DNA of 64,000 nucleotides from Bacillota bacterium (GCA_023414875.1 JAEZMV010000012.1:142581-206580), one strand, 5' to 3'. Positions 1 through 12,300 are shown, counted from the stretch's first letter. The notes: a model not told the origin generated them from the letters alone. A program made the numbers and translations.

Positions 1-1224
1 GATAAATGTTTCCGAATTCTTTTTCGTATTATTGTAATCTCTATTTACTGAATAAATATACCCAACCGTAGGAGGAGCGGTCGAAGTGCTGCTTATTTCA
101 TGAACTTCATTGCTTTTTCCGAATAAGGTCTCCAACCCGTTCCATTGATAAAGTATCGTACCTGTGTCTAAAACGACACCTGAATCGCCAAGTTCCGGAT
201 CAGTATTTGGATCTCCCGAAGTATTTTCGCTTTTCTTCGTGGATATCTGAGAGGTTCTCGTCGGATTATCCCAATTATATGTGTAACCCAAACAAGAAGC
301 TGTAAAGCCTCCCGGCACCATAACATAAGAGGAGTTCGTATCATGATTTGTAACTAAAATAGGTGCTGTATCCATCGTCATTGGTTTATCATTCAGATAT
401 GCAGTCTTACTTCCAATCGTCATAACCAATACATTACCGTCCTTAGATAAGGTAACCTTATTATCTGCTTTACTATACTTATATTTAGCTGCAATCGAAG
501 AATCAGCAAATACTTTTTTTGCACGAAGCATTGCTGTATTATTTGTAATAATGCTTGGCATGTTTCCCAAATCAAGCTTTTTACCATCTATCGTAACATT
601 ACCCTTCGCACCCGTATATTCAAACTTCTTACCATTGTTAAAGGATAAAAGCATGGATTTTTTTTCAATCGCAACTGTACTTTTTGCACTGATCCAGGTG
701 TAACCAAGTCCTAAGGCTTCGGAAACAGATCTGGAGGGAACCAGAATTGTTTCGACATTAGTATCTACATATTTCATTTTTATCGGAGCTACCGGTAAAG
801 TAACTGCTTTTCCATTCACCGTTGCTTTTTTGCTTCCAATTTTCATTGATATGGTATTATTATATTTTGAAATTGATAAAGTTCCCTTTTTTTTATTATA
901 ATTGCAGGTTGCAGCAATTGATGAATTTTCAAAAACCTCTGTATATGGAAGTAATGCATAACCAGTCACAAGAATTCCAGGAGTTTTTGAATTACTTATT
1001 TTCTTACCATTTAAAGTTACGTTAAGCTGTTTATCTGTGTAGGTCGTCTCTTTCTTAGTGGAATAGTTATATAATTTCAATCCTGAGGCAGCTTGAACCG
1101 TGTCTGCAGGATAGAAGGTCAATATGAATAACGCTATTAAAATGCAGCTTAGTTGAAACATTAAGGTACTATTAGAGTTACTATTAAGTTTTTGCATTAG
1201 TTTTTTTTGAAAAATTGAACACAT
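1..1224 (-). CDS. Secreted protein with copper-amine-oxidase-N-like repeats (3' end outside window)
   Basis: The frame stays open for 408 codons from an ATG at 1224 to the window edge, so the C-terminus is missing. AGGAGG lies six bases before the start. Residues about 22-46 form a signal peptide ending in VQAA. The body holds repeated units of about 110 residues (NGKxxxx, LVPSRSVSEALG, SIAAxYxYxK) typical of the copper amine oxidase N-terminal-like 'stalk' domain, which Clostridia fuse to many secreted wall proteins and which need not bind copper. The last visible residues form a Ser/Thr/Pro-poor linker. The missing half could be an AMIN/amidase or other wall-acting domain, but nothing visible decides this. 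It is divergent from the tRNA thiolase gene. Confidence 0.85.
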   Translation of the reverse strand, partial: MCSIFQKKLMQKLNSNSNSTLMFQLSCILIALFILTFYPADTVQAASGLKLYNYSTKKETTYTDKQLNVTLNGKKISNSKTPGILVTGYALLPYTEVFENSSIAATCNYNKKKGTLSISKYNNTISMKIGSKKATVNGKAVTLPVAPIKMKYVDTNVETILVPSRSVSEALGLGYTWISAKSTVAIEKKSMLLSFNNGKKFEYTGAKGNVTIDGKKLDLGNMPSIITNNTAMLRAKKVFADSSIAAKYKYSKADNKVTLSKDGNVLVMTIGSKTAYLNDKPMTMDTAPILVTNHDTNSSYVMVPGGFTASCLGYTYNWDNPTRTSQISTKKSENTSGDPNTDPELGDSGVVLDTGTILYQWNGLETLFGKSNEVHEISSTSTAPPTVGYIYSVNRDYNNTKKNSETFI

Positions 1225-1799
1225 CTTAATCCTCCTGTCATATGTAATTCGTGAATAAGATTTTATTTGATTATATAAAATAACCATTATTCACAGCTAT
1301 GCTTTTTGCAGTAAGTATATTACTTCCTGTTTTATCTTCTGTTGTCACATATATTACAATAATGTTAATTCGTGTTAAAATTGTGTCACCAGACAGCAAA
1401 ATAAAACAAAATTATATTATAAAGTAAATTATAAGATATTGTATTACAGAAATCATCCATAATATAGTAAAAAAATGCCCATAATATCAATTCTACATCT
1501 GTAGTTATGTAATACCGTTTTTTTGCTGTCATTCTACAACACTTGACTTAACGTAACAACAATCTCTAATATCATAATAAAATTATTAAATATTATTTAC
1601 TTTATTATCTACTCATGTAGAATATAGTTTTGTCATGTAATTTTTTTCGCATCAATGTTTTCTGTTGCTTGAGCAAGATTTAACTTAAGAACATCTTTCT
1701 AAATTAATTATGGATACCCACTTCAGCAATGGTTTTCTTTTTCGATATTTTATGATATAATGACAAATATTACATTCGTTTGAAAGGCAAGGTACATAG
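1225..1799. other. AT-rich divergent intergenic region
   Basis: No gene is visible. An extended -10 element (TG, one base, TATAAT at 1756-1761) fits a promoter for the rightward tRNA thiolase gene, with a poor -35. The leftward promoter for the secreted protein probably lies near 1270-1300, where ATTATA reads TATAAT on the minus strand, but no good -35 is paired with it. The rest is AT-rich sequence without clear hairpins. Confidence 0.4.
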
Positions 1800-2522
1800 A
1801 TGAAATTGCAGCAACTGCTGAGCTATACGAGAAAAGCTCTTGATGATTATCATATGATCGATGATGGTGATAAAATCGCGATTGGAGTATCCGGTGGAAA
1901 AGACAGCTTGACCTTATTATATGCTCTATCGGGATTACGTCGTTTTTATCCTAAAAAGTTTGATATAGAAGCAATTACAGTGAATATGGGCTTTAAAGAA
2001 TTAGACTTCTCAGCCGTTGCAAGCTTATGCAATGAGCTTGATATCAATTACACAGTTGTAGAATCAGAAATTGCAGAAATCATCTTTGAACACAGAAAAG
2101 AAAGTAACCCCTGTTCCCTCTGTGCAAAGATGCGAAAAGGTGCTTTTAATTCAAAAGCAAGGGAGCTCGGTTGTAACAAAGAGGCATATGCCCATCACTA
2201 TGATGATGTTATCGAAACAGTAATGATGTCTTTAATTTATGAAGGACGCTTTCATTGCTTCTCTCCTGTTACCTATTTAGATCGTTCTGATATCACCTTA
2301 ATTCGTCCATTAATCTACGTAGATGAAGCAGATATCAAGGGCTTTCGTAATGCATTTATGCTACCGGTGGTTAAAAACCCTTGTCCGGTAGATGGTTATA
2401 CCAAACGCGAATATATCAAACAGCTAATTAAGTCCTTAGGCTCAGAGAGCCCAGGCTTAAGAGAGCGATTATTTCATGCTATTCAAAGCAGCAATGTGAG
2501 TGGGTGGAAAAAGCCTGAATAA
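1800..2522 (+). CDS. TtcA-family tRNA thiolation ATPase
   Basis: This 240-residue PP-loop ATPase has SGGKDS at residues 31-36, which binds ATP and adenylates the target base. A CSLC pair (Cys105, Cys108) and a third cysteine in NPCPVDGY (Cys195) match the three iron-sulfur cluster ligands of TtcA, the enzyme making 2-thiocytidine in tRNA. AHHYDDVIET is the usual PP-loop family helix. It is shorter than E. coli TtcA (311 residues), mostly at the termini. Gram-positive members of this family are not all proven to act on position 32, so the exact target is inferred. It lies 61 bases before the recombinase, probably in the same transcript. Confidence 0.85.
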   Translation: MKLQQLLSYTRKALDDYHMIDDGDKIAIGVSGGKDSLTLLYALSGLRRFYPKKFDIEAITVNMGFKELDFSAVASLCNELDINYTVVESEIAEIIFEHRKESNPCSLCAKMRKGAFNSKARELGCNKEAYAHHYDDVIETVMMSLIYEGRFHCFSPVTYLDRSDITLIRPLIYVDEADIKGFRNAFMLPVVKNPCPVDGYTKREYIKQLIKSLGSESPGLRERLFHAIQSSNVSGWKKPE

Positions 2523-2583
2523 GGGTTATATTTTGGAAGATATTAATAAATAATAATCATTTATAATAATTGGAGGTAATATT

Positions 2584-3633
2584 ATGGCTGAAAAGAACTA
2601 CCATGAGCAAGTGAATATCGATAATGCGGTACGACTTCGCGGCCTGCTTGAAACCTTACCAAGATTTTGTAGGGATTTTTTTCGTGGTATTGAGCCAACT
2701 ACTTCTTCCCGTACAAGAATTGCTTATGCTTACGATTTGGGTGTTTTCTTCGAGTTTTTGCTTAATTCCAATCCAGCCTTAAGAAATACCCCCATAACCG
2801 ATATCAAGCTTGAAATACTGGATCAGATAAAAGCGATTGATATCGAGGAATATTTGGACTATCTGACCTATTACACCTCGGAGGAGAAGGAAAGAGTTAA
2901 TAAAGAAAACGGAAAGAAACGCAAATTAGTATCTCTTCGCAGCTTTTATAATTATTATTATAAAAAAGAAATGATCACAACAAATCCGGCCTCCTTAATC
3001 AGTGTTCCAAAGCTACATGAAAAAGCCATCGTAAGGCTTGAAATAGATGAAGTAGCAAAGCTCTTGGATGAGGTAGAGAATGCAGATAACATGACCAAGA
3101 CTCAGCAAAAATACCATGAGAAAACCAAAATTCGTGATCTCGCTCTTATGACTCTCCTGCTGGGAACCGGTATCCGTGTATCGGAATGTGTAGGCTTGGA
3201 TATCAATGATGTGGATTTTGATAATAACGGAATAAAAATAAGAAGAAAAGGTGGTTATGAGGTCATTGTTTACTTCGGTGAAGAGGTAAGGGAGGCCTTG
3301 TTGGAGTACTTAAAGGAACGTGTGCAGCTTGTTCCCTCCGAAGGCCATACAAACGCTCTATTTTTATCGCTGCAGATGAAACGTCTGAATGTTCGCTCCG
3401 TAGAAAACCTTGTTAAAAAATATGCTTCTACTGTAACTAAGCTTAAAAAGATTACTCCCCATAAGCTTCGTAGTACCTATGGCACCAGCTTATACCGCGA
3501 GACGGGTGATATCTACCTGGTTGCTGATGTTCTGGGCCACAAAGACGTTAATACTACCAAAAAACACTACGCTGCGATTGAAGACAGTCGCCGCCGCAGC
3601 GCCGCTAATATAGTGAAGCTGAGGGAAAAATAA
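2584..3633 (+). CDS. xerS: Tyrosine recombinase, XerS-like
   Basis: This 349-residue site-specific recombinase has an N-terminal SAM-like core-binding domain (about 25-140) and a C-terminal catalytic domain (about 150-345). The full catalytic set is visible: Arg198 in TGIRVSE, Lys222 in RRKGG, His293 and Arg296 in HKLR, His319 in LGHKD and nucleophile Tyr329 in HYA. Length and the region around the Lys and Tyr motifs resemble streptococcal XerS, which works alone at an atypical dif site to resolve chromosome dimers. GGAGG lies eight bases before the ATG. No integrase-linked mobile genes are nearby, which favours a housekeeping role. Whether it is the sole Xer protein here cannot be seen. Confidence 0.85.
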   Translation: MAEKNYHEQVNIDNAVRLRGLLETLPRFCRDFFRGIEPTTSSRTRIAYAYDLGVFFEFLLNSNPALRNTPITDIKLEILDQIKAIDIEEYLDYLTYYTSEEKERVNKENGKKRKLVSLRSFYNYYYKKEMITTNPASLISVPKLHEKAIVRLEIDEVAKLLDEVENADNMTKTQQKYHEKTKIRDLALMTLLLGTGIRVSECVGLDINDVDFDNNGIKIRRKGGYEVIVYFGEEVREALLEYLKERVQLVPSEGHTNALFLSLQMKRLNVRSVENLVKKYASTVTKLKKITPHKLRSTYGTSLYRETGDIYLVADVLGHKDVNTTKKHYAAIEDSRRRSAANIVKLREK

Positions 3634-3777
3634 TAACTAAAAAATTTTTTTAATAATGATAATATAATGAACTTTATTATTATTGAAAACTTAAAATATA
3701 ATATTAAAATTTTGATACAAATAATGAACTTTTATTTTTTAAGCTCTATCAAATAATATTTCATATAGATATAATTG

Positions 3778-3805
3778 AAGGAGGGATGTCATCTTCTCTC
3801 CTTTT
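3778..3805 (+). terminator. Possible intrinsic terminator after the recombinase gene
   Basis: AAGGAGGGA pairs with TCTCTCCTT across an eight-base loop (nine pairs, one G-T), ending in a short T run. It sits 145 bases after the stop codon in very AT-rich DNA. The T tract is short, so strength is uncertain. Confidence 0.45.
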
Positions 3806-3852
3806 ACGTTTGCAATTGACAAAAAGTGCGACATAAATACTTGAAATTTATC

Positions 3853-4230
3853 CTATATTTTTTTATGTATTCGTTTGGAAATGAAGCCCAAAATTATGCT
3901 AATCAGAATTGAGCAAATGAAAACAGTTCCCCATATTATCCAAGCATTATTTGTTCTCCCTCCACCTTGGTCTACACCGTCAGTATTAAATATCATTCCA
4001 AGTACAAATCCACCTATATAACCTACAATAGTGGCTACCGAAAGTAATCGTCTGCCACCGATAGAAGCTATAACTATTATAATCAAGCTAACAATTGCCA
4101 ACATGTTTGGCCACTGTTTCATGCCATGTACCCCAAAGAATTCATATCTGCACAGCCAATATGAAATAGCAAGTAATCCAATCATACTAACTCCCCATAG
4201 AATTTTGTTTTTTATAGCCATTGGTTTCAA
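3853..4230 (-). CDS. Small four-helix membrane protein with a TTG start
   Basis: This is a 125-residue hydrophobic protein with four likely membrane helices (about 9-27, 42-58, 64-83, 97-117), a Gly/Asp/Gln-rich loop before the last helix and a Lys/His/Arg-rich tail. I do not recognise the family. AGGAGG at 4240-4245 is nine bases before a TTG at 4230 but 18 before the first ATG at 4221, so TTG is the likely start. It precedes no obvious partner. The HAD phosphatase upstream reads the same way but is 300 bases off. Confidence 0.65.
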   Translation of the reverse strand: MKPMAIKNKILWGVSMIGLLAISYWLCRYEFFGVHGMKQWPNMLAIVSLIIIVIASIGGRRLLSVATIVGYIGGFVLGMIFNTDGVDQGGGRTNNAWIIWGTVFICSILISIILGFISKRIHKKI

Positions 4231-4530
4231 ATATATCGACCTCCTATTTTATAGACATTCTTTGTTTCGTATTTGTAACAATAGTTATTCAAAGCATATA
4301 CTACAAACAAATACACATCGCACGGATTTATTGAATATTCCAGAGGTGAATACATCGCCTGTCATGTCACTGGAATTATCTTTTAGAACAACAAATTTAC
4401 GTGAAATAATTTTACCATAATTCACACATTATTACAAAATATGTTCGATACTTAAGGGTGTAAGGTTGTAAATGACAATGACCAAACCATCGTGTTTAAT
4501 GATACGGCGACTTTCAACTTCAGATTATAC

Positions 4531-5310
4531 CTATTTCTCGAATAAAACATATTCTTCAAGATATTTTGCGACACCATCATTATCATTTGTATCACAAATA
4601 AAGTCTGCCACCTCTTTTGCATCAATGACCGCATTTTTGACAGCTACACCAACCCCACAATTTTTTAGCATTTCAACATCGTTATAATCATCACCGAATG
4701 CAATAATATTTTTTATTGGAATACCTGTCAATTTAGAAAGTTCTAAAATAGCATTAAATTTCGTTGAAGTACAATGCATAATTAACTGCCATTTCTCCCC
4801 GCTGTTGGGTAAAATATGGATTTCTTGATAGTCACGTACAATATTTAATACGATTTCGGGGCTATCACATTCTACTGAGATTTTATATATATCCTCCTTG
4901 ACGGGCATGAGAAAATCCGTAACAACAGGATTCCAATCGGCATCAAAACTCCAATTCTTATGTTCTTTATCATTGGTGTATAGAAAATCTCCCACTTCCA
5001 CGGTCATAGCTGTTATACGGTTATCATTAACAAACCTGGTAATCAAGGGATATGCTATTTTATTGGGTATCGATATATTCTTGATGCATTTACCACCGGA
5101 TACAACAGTTGCACCATTATTTGCAATCACATAAGAAACACCCATTTCTAAATATCTGGTTGCTCTTTCCGGTCTAGCCGTGGCAAAAACAATCACAATA
5201 CCATTTTGTTGGCATTTATTGATTATAGACTTTGTATAAACAGACAAACTCTTGTCTTTTCGTAATAGCGTTCTATCTAAATCTGTAACTATCATCTTAA
5301 TATTACTCAT
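4531..5310 (-). CDS. Cof-type HAD-superfamily phosphatase
   Basis: This 259-residue haloacid-dehalogenase-type phosphatase of the Cof (IIB) group likely acts on cytoplasmic sugar or nucleotide phosphates. Motif I is DLDRT with nucleophile Asp10 and acid Asp12. Motif II is the Thr in FATARP (Thr44), motif III is Lys184, and motif IV is GDDYND (Asp207, Asp208, Asp211). The segment between about 85 and 180 is the cap that sets substrate choice. Cof-type caps do not reveal the substrate from sequence. AGGAGG stands seven bases before the ATG. The deoxyribosyltransferase-like gene just upstream may share the transcript. Confidence 0.9.
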   Translation of the reverse strand: MSNIKMIVTDLDRTLLRKDKSLSVYTKSIINKCQQNGIVIVFATARPERATRYLEMGVSYVIANNGATVVSGGKCIKNISIPNKIAYPLITRFVNDNRITAMTVEVGDFLYTNDKEHKNWSFDADWNPVVTDFLMPVKEDIYKISVECDSPEIVLNIVRDYQEIHILPNSGEKWQLIMHCTSTKFNAILELSKLTGIPIKNIIAFGDDYNDVEMLKNCGVGVAVKNAVIDAKEVADFICDTNDNDGVAKYLEEYVLFEK

Positions 5311-5368
5311 TGCAACACCTCCTTGTATAATTATTGAGTATTTAAGATCACTTCAGATTATGTTTATA

Positions 5369-5758
5369 CTATGAGGTGATAGATTTAGCCAAATCTTCAA
5401 TGTTCCCAACAAAGTGTTTTACATTTGGTAACCAATAGAATGTTGATGTATTATCATCACATTTAAAAAATGTATCATCATGATGACATATATAGACAAT
5501 TTTGTTTAATGCAATCGCCATTCCTAATTCGACATGAGTTCCACGTCCTTGAGGAGTTAATACGATTACAATATCAGCATTTTTAACTCCTTCAAATTCA
5601 TGTTGACCTACTACCTTGATTGTTTCAAAATCAACTTCTTTAATTGAATTATGTACCGTCCAATCAAAAGTATGTTCCCACTTATTTTGTTTCAAAATAT
5701 ATGCAAGCTTTTTAACTTGTTCATGATTTTCGAGTTTTGAAGCTATATAGAACTTCAT
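5369..5758 (-). CDS. Nucleoside 2-deoxyribosyltransferase-like protein
   Basis: This 129-residue protein matches the small Rossmann-like nucleoside 2-deoxyribosyltransferase/DUF4406 fold. It starts MKFYIASKL, has ADIVIVLTPQGRG at about 61-73 and the conserved Glu of THVELGMA (Glu77), the position of the nucleophile in the family. The fold also covers relatives that only bind or cleave nucleotides, so the reaction is inferred. AGAGGGG lies nine bases before the ATG. It reads into the HAD phosphatase gene after 58 bases, so a nucleotide-salvage pairing is plausible. Confidence 0.7.
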   Translation of the reverse strand: MKFYIASKLENHEQVKKLAYILKQNKWEHTFDWTVHNSIKEVDFETIKVVGQHEFEGVKNADIVIVLTPQGRGTHVELGMAIALNKIVYICHHDDTFFKCDDNTSTFYWLPNVKHFVGNIEDLAKSITS

Positions 5759-6280
5759 TCTGTAACCCCTCTAATATAAATTTTCCACTTCGTAATTGCC
5801 ACAGGACGCGAAGTTATTTCTTTCCAGTTCTCGCATAATAACATTCCTCTCAAAATATAAATAATGTCTATTTCGTAATATTAATGATAGTATAATCACA
5901 TGGTAATATTATACATTACTTGTTTGCACAAAACAACGGTCAAGCTATGCACTTTTGGAATATCTGTATTGTTACAACAAATAGACAAAAATATGAATTT
6001 TATTATTCGATAATGATAAATTAATATTAATATAAAATACACGGAGTTAAAAATGTACTTTATCTCCTAGACATAGTATTTATCAGATTAAAGAGAGAAT
6101 TAATAAAAAGTATATTATTTTTAAGTTTTAAAATACTAACTAATAACTCTGAGTGCGTTCCAATCATTAATTTTTCACCTCTTACTAGATTTTTATAACA
6201 GACAGCACAATTACTCATGGCTCGATCGGTTTGATAGTTTTAATTGATAGGTATATCATTATATAACAGCATTTCAACAT
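5759..6280. other. Gene-free AT-rich spacer
   Basis: I see no ORF with a ribosome site, no strong promoter pair and no stable hairpin in this stretch. It separates the deoxyribosyltransferase-like gene from the terminator of the giant xylanase gene. Confidence 0.5.
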
Positions 6281-6325
6281 AAAAAAATATCCCCCTAAGA
6301 TTAGAATTTACCTAACCTTAGGGGG
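6281..6325 (-). terminator. Strong terminator of the xylanase-esterase gene
   Basis: On the minus strand CCCCCTAAG (6291-6299) pairs with CTTAGGGGG (6317-6325), extended inward by TTAG/CTAA across one mismatch. The stem is followed by ATATTTTTTT. It sits 47 bases past the stop codon, an ordinary Rho-independent terminator. Confidence 0.9.
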
Positions 6326-6371
6326 TCATTACATCTTAGGGCTGCACTTCACTATTGGTACTTTGGTTTTT

Positions 6372-9300
6372 CTATTTTCCTGCTAAACCAACAGAAATAA
6401 TATACCAGTAAGAAGCTTTTTCATTGTATTCCCTATCAAAAATCAAAGGTTCTTGTGATCCACGCCAGGAATGCTGATCATTGATACCCCATAATGTTAC
6501 AGAGGAGATATAATCTTTGTAATCGATATAGCATTGGAACAAATCTTTATAGATCTGTGCCTGTTTTGCTGCCATAGCTGCATCTGGTGCTGGTCCATTG
6601 CCATCAATCGCTGTTGCAATATCAAGCTCTGTAATCTGAACATCGTAACCTGCTGCAACAAATTTCTCAATTGTTGCTCTGTATTGATCCATTGGTGGGT
6701 AAGCAATATTTACATGGCTTTGCATACCAATGCCATCAATATTACCTGCTGCTTTTGCATCTGCTAACAATTCAATAATGTCCTCCGCTTTCCCTGGATC
6801 ATACTCATTGTAATCATTGTAATATAACATAATGCCGGTGCCTTCTGAAGCTTTTCTTGCATATTCAAATGCCTTTGTAACATAAGAATAATCTCCATAA
6901 ATGGTTTTCCAATTGTTTGATGGCATTTTCATAGAAGAGACTACTTCATTACAAACATCATAAGCATAGAATAGGCCTGGATATTTTTCATCAATATGTC
7001 CAAATACTTGATTCATAAACTGTTGAAGGCGAATATCCATTGTAGCTACATCTACATATGCACCATTAGCATCAAATCCTTCTTTAAAGAACCAAGTTGG
7101 AGTCTGGCTATGCCATACGAAGGTATGTCCTCTCATCTTTAAATCATGAGCTACGGCAAAATCACAATATTGATCCATTCTAGTAAAATTACATATAACC
7201 TCGCCTGCAGCTTGTGATGCGGCTTGATCTAATAATGCTTCTGGCTTCATATCATTTTCAGCAGTGATACTGTTGTATTGTGATAATAAGTTATTTATAT
7301 ATGCCTCGTCAGCTAAGCCATTCAAATGAACAGCTGCTCCAACATAGAATTTATCTCCATATAAAGCCTTTAAGCTATAGCTTCCAAGACCTGCAATTGC
7401 AGCATCTAATGCGTCACTTGCTTGCTTCATTTCATCCGGTGTTGCACTGTCCTTAGCAAGAATATCTTCTGCAGCAGCTACTGCTTTCTTAACTACTTCA
7501 CCATTGTCAAAGGAGTCTAAATCCAGATTAGCATATTTTTTAATAACACCCATAAACGTCATTACATCATTCAATGCATGATATGCTGTATCAATTTCAG
7601 TCTGAGTTGCTGCAGTATTAATTGCTGTTTTTGCTTCTTCTACTCTTTTATTGAAAGCTCCAACTCCCTTTGTAAATACAGAAACATCCACGTTCTTAGC
7701 AGCTTCAACTAGTGCCATTAACTTATAGGGATTCATTCCAGGAACATCTCCAGGCTTTTTACCAGTAAGCACAATTTCGCCAAATAAGGAGGTGTTATTC
7801 CAGGCACTATCCGATGTATCGAATAAAGTGATTGTTCCAGCTCTCCTTGATCCAATACAATCATTCACCTGTAATTCAATACCATAAATCGTATTGTTCT
7901 TTGCAGCCTTCTGTAACTCAATTCTTCCTTCGACAAGATATTCATTATCGCCTATCTTTGTAGCTGTATAGAATCGGTTGCCAGCACCACTATCATATGA
8001 CTGTACATTGTTGTAGTTTACTCTGAAATGTAAGTCATCAGAACCATAAGATATTGTCTTATCATTATTCTCATCTAAGAAAACTTCGATAGAATCTTGT
8101 TCATAAGCATTACTAGGTGCAACTGACATGATAGGATCTTTTACCTGTGCAAGGAAATAAAGTGCATTATCTTCCCATAATACCTTAAAGGTTGCAGTTG
8201 CTTCTACTTCATCATTACTTGTATGTGGAGGCTGAATCTCAACTGCCCTATTCCAAACCTCATCAATTTCACCGTCAATTCTAGGGGTACCATAGTTACC
8301 AACGATTCTTCCCTCTGCTGTAAATCCGTTCTCATCAGTTACTATATCTGCTCCTTTTTCAGCGAAAAATACATCTGGCAAAATGTTATATAAATACTGA
8401 TTTACACATTGCCAGGTATGTGTACCACCCGGTAACAATAGTAAGTATAAGTTGCCCACTGATAAGTCTGCATTGTAATTGAAAATCGGATTGCCTTCAC
8501 TATCGATCTGATTTGCCATAGCCGGAATAGCATTTACCATCCCGCTATAAGCAATATCATCAGTACCAGTAGATGCGAATACATAGTAATCGTTCATTGC
8601 GTAACCTTTTACGACACTTGTAAAATCAGTATTTCCCGGACCACCACTTACTGGCAGATAATACTTAAAGTAATCAAAACAGTTCCTCATAATAGTAAAT
8701 GTACAGCTTGATCCTTGAGAGAAGCCACCAACTGCATGATGATTTCTTGCAGCTTTCAGAGCGTCCTGAGAACCTGATTTAGAATAAGTATTATACTTCG
8801 TAGCTATGAAAGGTAATATCTCATTGATCATTTCATACTGTAATCTTCCTGATTCCATTCCTCTATAGGTAGGGCAAACAACGATCATCGGGTCAAGTTC
8901 ACCATTCGCGATCATCTTATCAAGTACTTTCTTCATTACAGTCGTTACATTTACATCATCATCACCAAATACTGTATTTTGATCTTCTGATGTACCATGA
9001 ATTAAGTATAATACATTATATTTTTTATTTTTATCCTCTGCCTTATAGCCAGCCGGAAGATATACAAGCATATCTTTTTTAACTGCATTACCACGTACTC
9101 CATCATCACTATACTCATATGTATCGTAGTAGTCTCTTACAACAGTTCCCTTTGCCTTATCGTCATAGGTTGCTCCAGTAAGATACTCTGCAGGAATTCT
9201 TCTGAACTCTTTGAGCTTTGATATTTCGGGATCCACATCTTTCAGGTCTTTATGAACAAGTTCCTTAATTGCCTGATCCAAAGAAGCATAAAGTGCATTA

Positions 9301-12300
9301 ACCTGAGCTTGATCACCTGTAGCAATCGTTTCATTTACCAGAGCAACCAATTCTTTTACTTTTGCTGCTGTAGCATCGGTGTAACGAACTAGCTGAATAT
9401 CATTTGCGATACTAGCCAGCTTTAATAAATCATATTGATTGAAGCCGATTACGTCTTCAGGATTTTTTACACTGAGAACAACTTTACCAAATCTTGTTGG
9501 GCTTGCATAAGCAGTGCTTGTTCTATCGAACACATTCAACGTACCGGTTCTGTTTCCACCCTTAGCATCATTTAACTGTAGCTCAATGCCATAGATATTG
9601 TTGCCCTGTGCCGTGTTTTGAAGTGAAATTCTAGCTTCAAGAATATAACCTGTTACCTTACCTTCCGCATCTTTCTTCTTATCAACTTCAGTATATAACC
9701 GATCCAAACTACCGCGATCTGCAGAAAGACTGTTCTCACAGCTGATTCTGTAATGGGTATCATCAAGGTCAAAGATATTCTCTAAGGCATTATTGCCCTC
9801 ATCCAAGAAGATTTCAACACAATCTCTGTTATAAACAGTTCCTGATGTTACATCCAGCGCGCTGTCAGTAACATCTGCTAAAACATAGAGCGCCTTATCA
9901 TCCCATAATACTTTAAATTTAGCTGTTGTATCTGTTGATCCGGAACCTGATGCGGTTGCTGGAACAAAGTCAACTCTTTCCCATACTTCATCGATTTCCC
10001 CATCGATCACTACTGAGCCAAACTTAGCAACCATGTTACCATCTTCGTTTAATCCATTTACCTTTAACTCTGCAATTGCTTTATCTAATGCTGCAATTGC
10101 TTCCTTCATCATCTCAGTTGTTGTGTCTTTCTTTTCTAGAAGTGTTTCTGCAGCTTCTACTGCTTTCCTAACAGCAGCTACACCCTCAGCCTGATATACG
10201 GATAAATCCATCTTTGCCGCTTTTGTAACTGCATTTACAAATGTAATTACACGATTCAAAGCATCATAGGTTGTATCTATATCCTTCTGAGTTGATGTTG
10301 CCTTCGCGATTACATCTTTTGCTGCCTTTAAGCTATCCGTAAATAATACAGCTTTAACATCCATCTTATCAGCAGAAGCAATTAATTTAATTAATTTATA
10401 AGGATTTAATCCTGGAACATCTCCGGGCTTTTTACCAGTAAGTACAACCTCACCAAATACAGTTGGGCTACTCCATGCCCTATCTGTTGTATCGAATACT
10501 GTAATTGTACCTGCTCTGCTCGCTCCAATACCATCATTTACCTGTAACTCCATACCATAAATCTTATTGTTTGCTGCAACATTCTGTAATTCAATTCTTG
10601 CTTCAATGAGATATTGTCCATCACCTGTCTTGGTAGCCGTATAGAATCGGCCAAGATCACCATTACCTGATGACTGAGCATTCTCGTAGTTTACTCTGAA
10701 CTGCAAATCATCAGAACCATAAGAGGATGTCTTATCATTTTTTTCATCTAGGAATAATTCGATGGAATCTTTCTCATGTGCTTGACTCGGCTGAAGTGTC
10801 ATGTTAGGATCATTCACTTGAGCAAGGACATAAAGTGCATTATCATCCCATAATAGCTTAAATGTTGCAGTTGCTTTTACTGCTGCATTATTCGTATGCG
10901 GTGGCTGAATCTGGATTGCCTTCTTCCAGATATCGTCAATTTCACCATCAACTTTAGGTGTACCATAATTGGCTACTATTCTTCCCTCAGAAGTAAATCC
11001 CTTATCATTGGTATTCACATCAACAGGTGGAGTAGGTGAGGGTGTCGTTGTAGGATTTGAGCTTCCTCCCTGACCTGGCGAATATGTATCTGCACCAACG
11101 CTCAGAACATTACCATTCACTTCCACGTTAACCCTATAATTGCCTTCTACCTTTGGTATAGCATTACTATCCTTTGCAGTAATCTTTGATTTTGCAGCAG
11201 CTTCAGATTCCAATTTAAGTACAGCTTGATGGGAAGCATTAATCTGAAGAGCAATTTTTGTATAAATTTTTACACCGGTCGTCCCAATATTTAATTTAGG
11301 AAGATCTTTCGCAGTTCCAATGAAATTAAGCTCACATGGTTTTAAAGCGTCAATCTTAGAAATTCCATTTAGGGTTAGGCTCAATTTAATATCATTCTTA
11401 TCAACTATAATCGCACAATCTGCACTCTCTTCTACTGTAATATGGGTTGATGCACCAACATATAATGCATTTCCTTTTGCAAATTCATTCCAGCTTTGAT
11501 CTTTTAAAGCACGAATTGAAATCTTTTTAAATACTCCATAGTTATGTATTGTTGCATTAGGAGCATCAACAATCAATTCTTGTCCAAAGTAATCACCTTT
11601 TGGAATTGTTAATTTTGTATCTGCCTTGGAGCTAATTAGAATTGTACTTGCTTTTCCTTGTTTTAAAGCCTGATCAAGTCGTATTTGACTGGATACTGTA
11701 ACCTCTGGTGACACCTTAATTGTCACTTTATCCGTACAAGATTTATTAATTGTTGTAGCTTTAATCGTTACGGTACCATTTTTTAATGTAGTTACAACAC
11801 CATTAGCATTAACCCAGGCAACGGAAGTGTCACTTGATGTCCAGTTTACAGATTCAGAAGCTTTTGATGGTGTATAAGTACAATTTAAGTTATATGTTTC
11901 ACCCACTGCCATGGACTGTATCTTATTATTTATCTCAACCTTTGTAGCTGGCTTCTTAGAAGGTTCTTTCACAAATACTTTAGCCTTTAGTATTATACTA
12001 TTTTTTCCTGTTGTAATCTTGCAGGTGATTGTTGTACTACCCGGGGCAACTGCTTTTACAACCCCCTTATTATTGACTGTTGCAACTTTCCTGTTACTGC
12101 TTTTCCATTGGTACGATGAATTTGAAGGTTTATTTTTGATATTGAAATCATATGATTTCCCAACCAAAATATTTCTGTACGTTGACTCTTTAAAGACGGG
12201 GTCTGCTTTTGTTGTAGCTGCATTAGCAACCTGAATTCCTGATCCTGCTAGATCTAGAAATACCATGGAAATGACAGCCAACATAGTAATGATTCGCTTT

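Noticed and set aside
2584..3633. Integrative element carrying the tyrosine recombinase
   Set aside because: No attachment-site repeats, tRNA gene or mobile genes are near; a housekeeping Xer role is simpler.
4452..4530. Possible protein remnant past the HAD gene stop
   Set aside because: A short open frame (RRIIKHDGLVIVIYN) looks protein-like, but it is too short and has no recognised match, so it is not listed.
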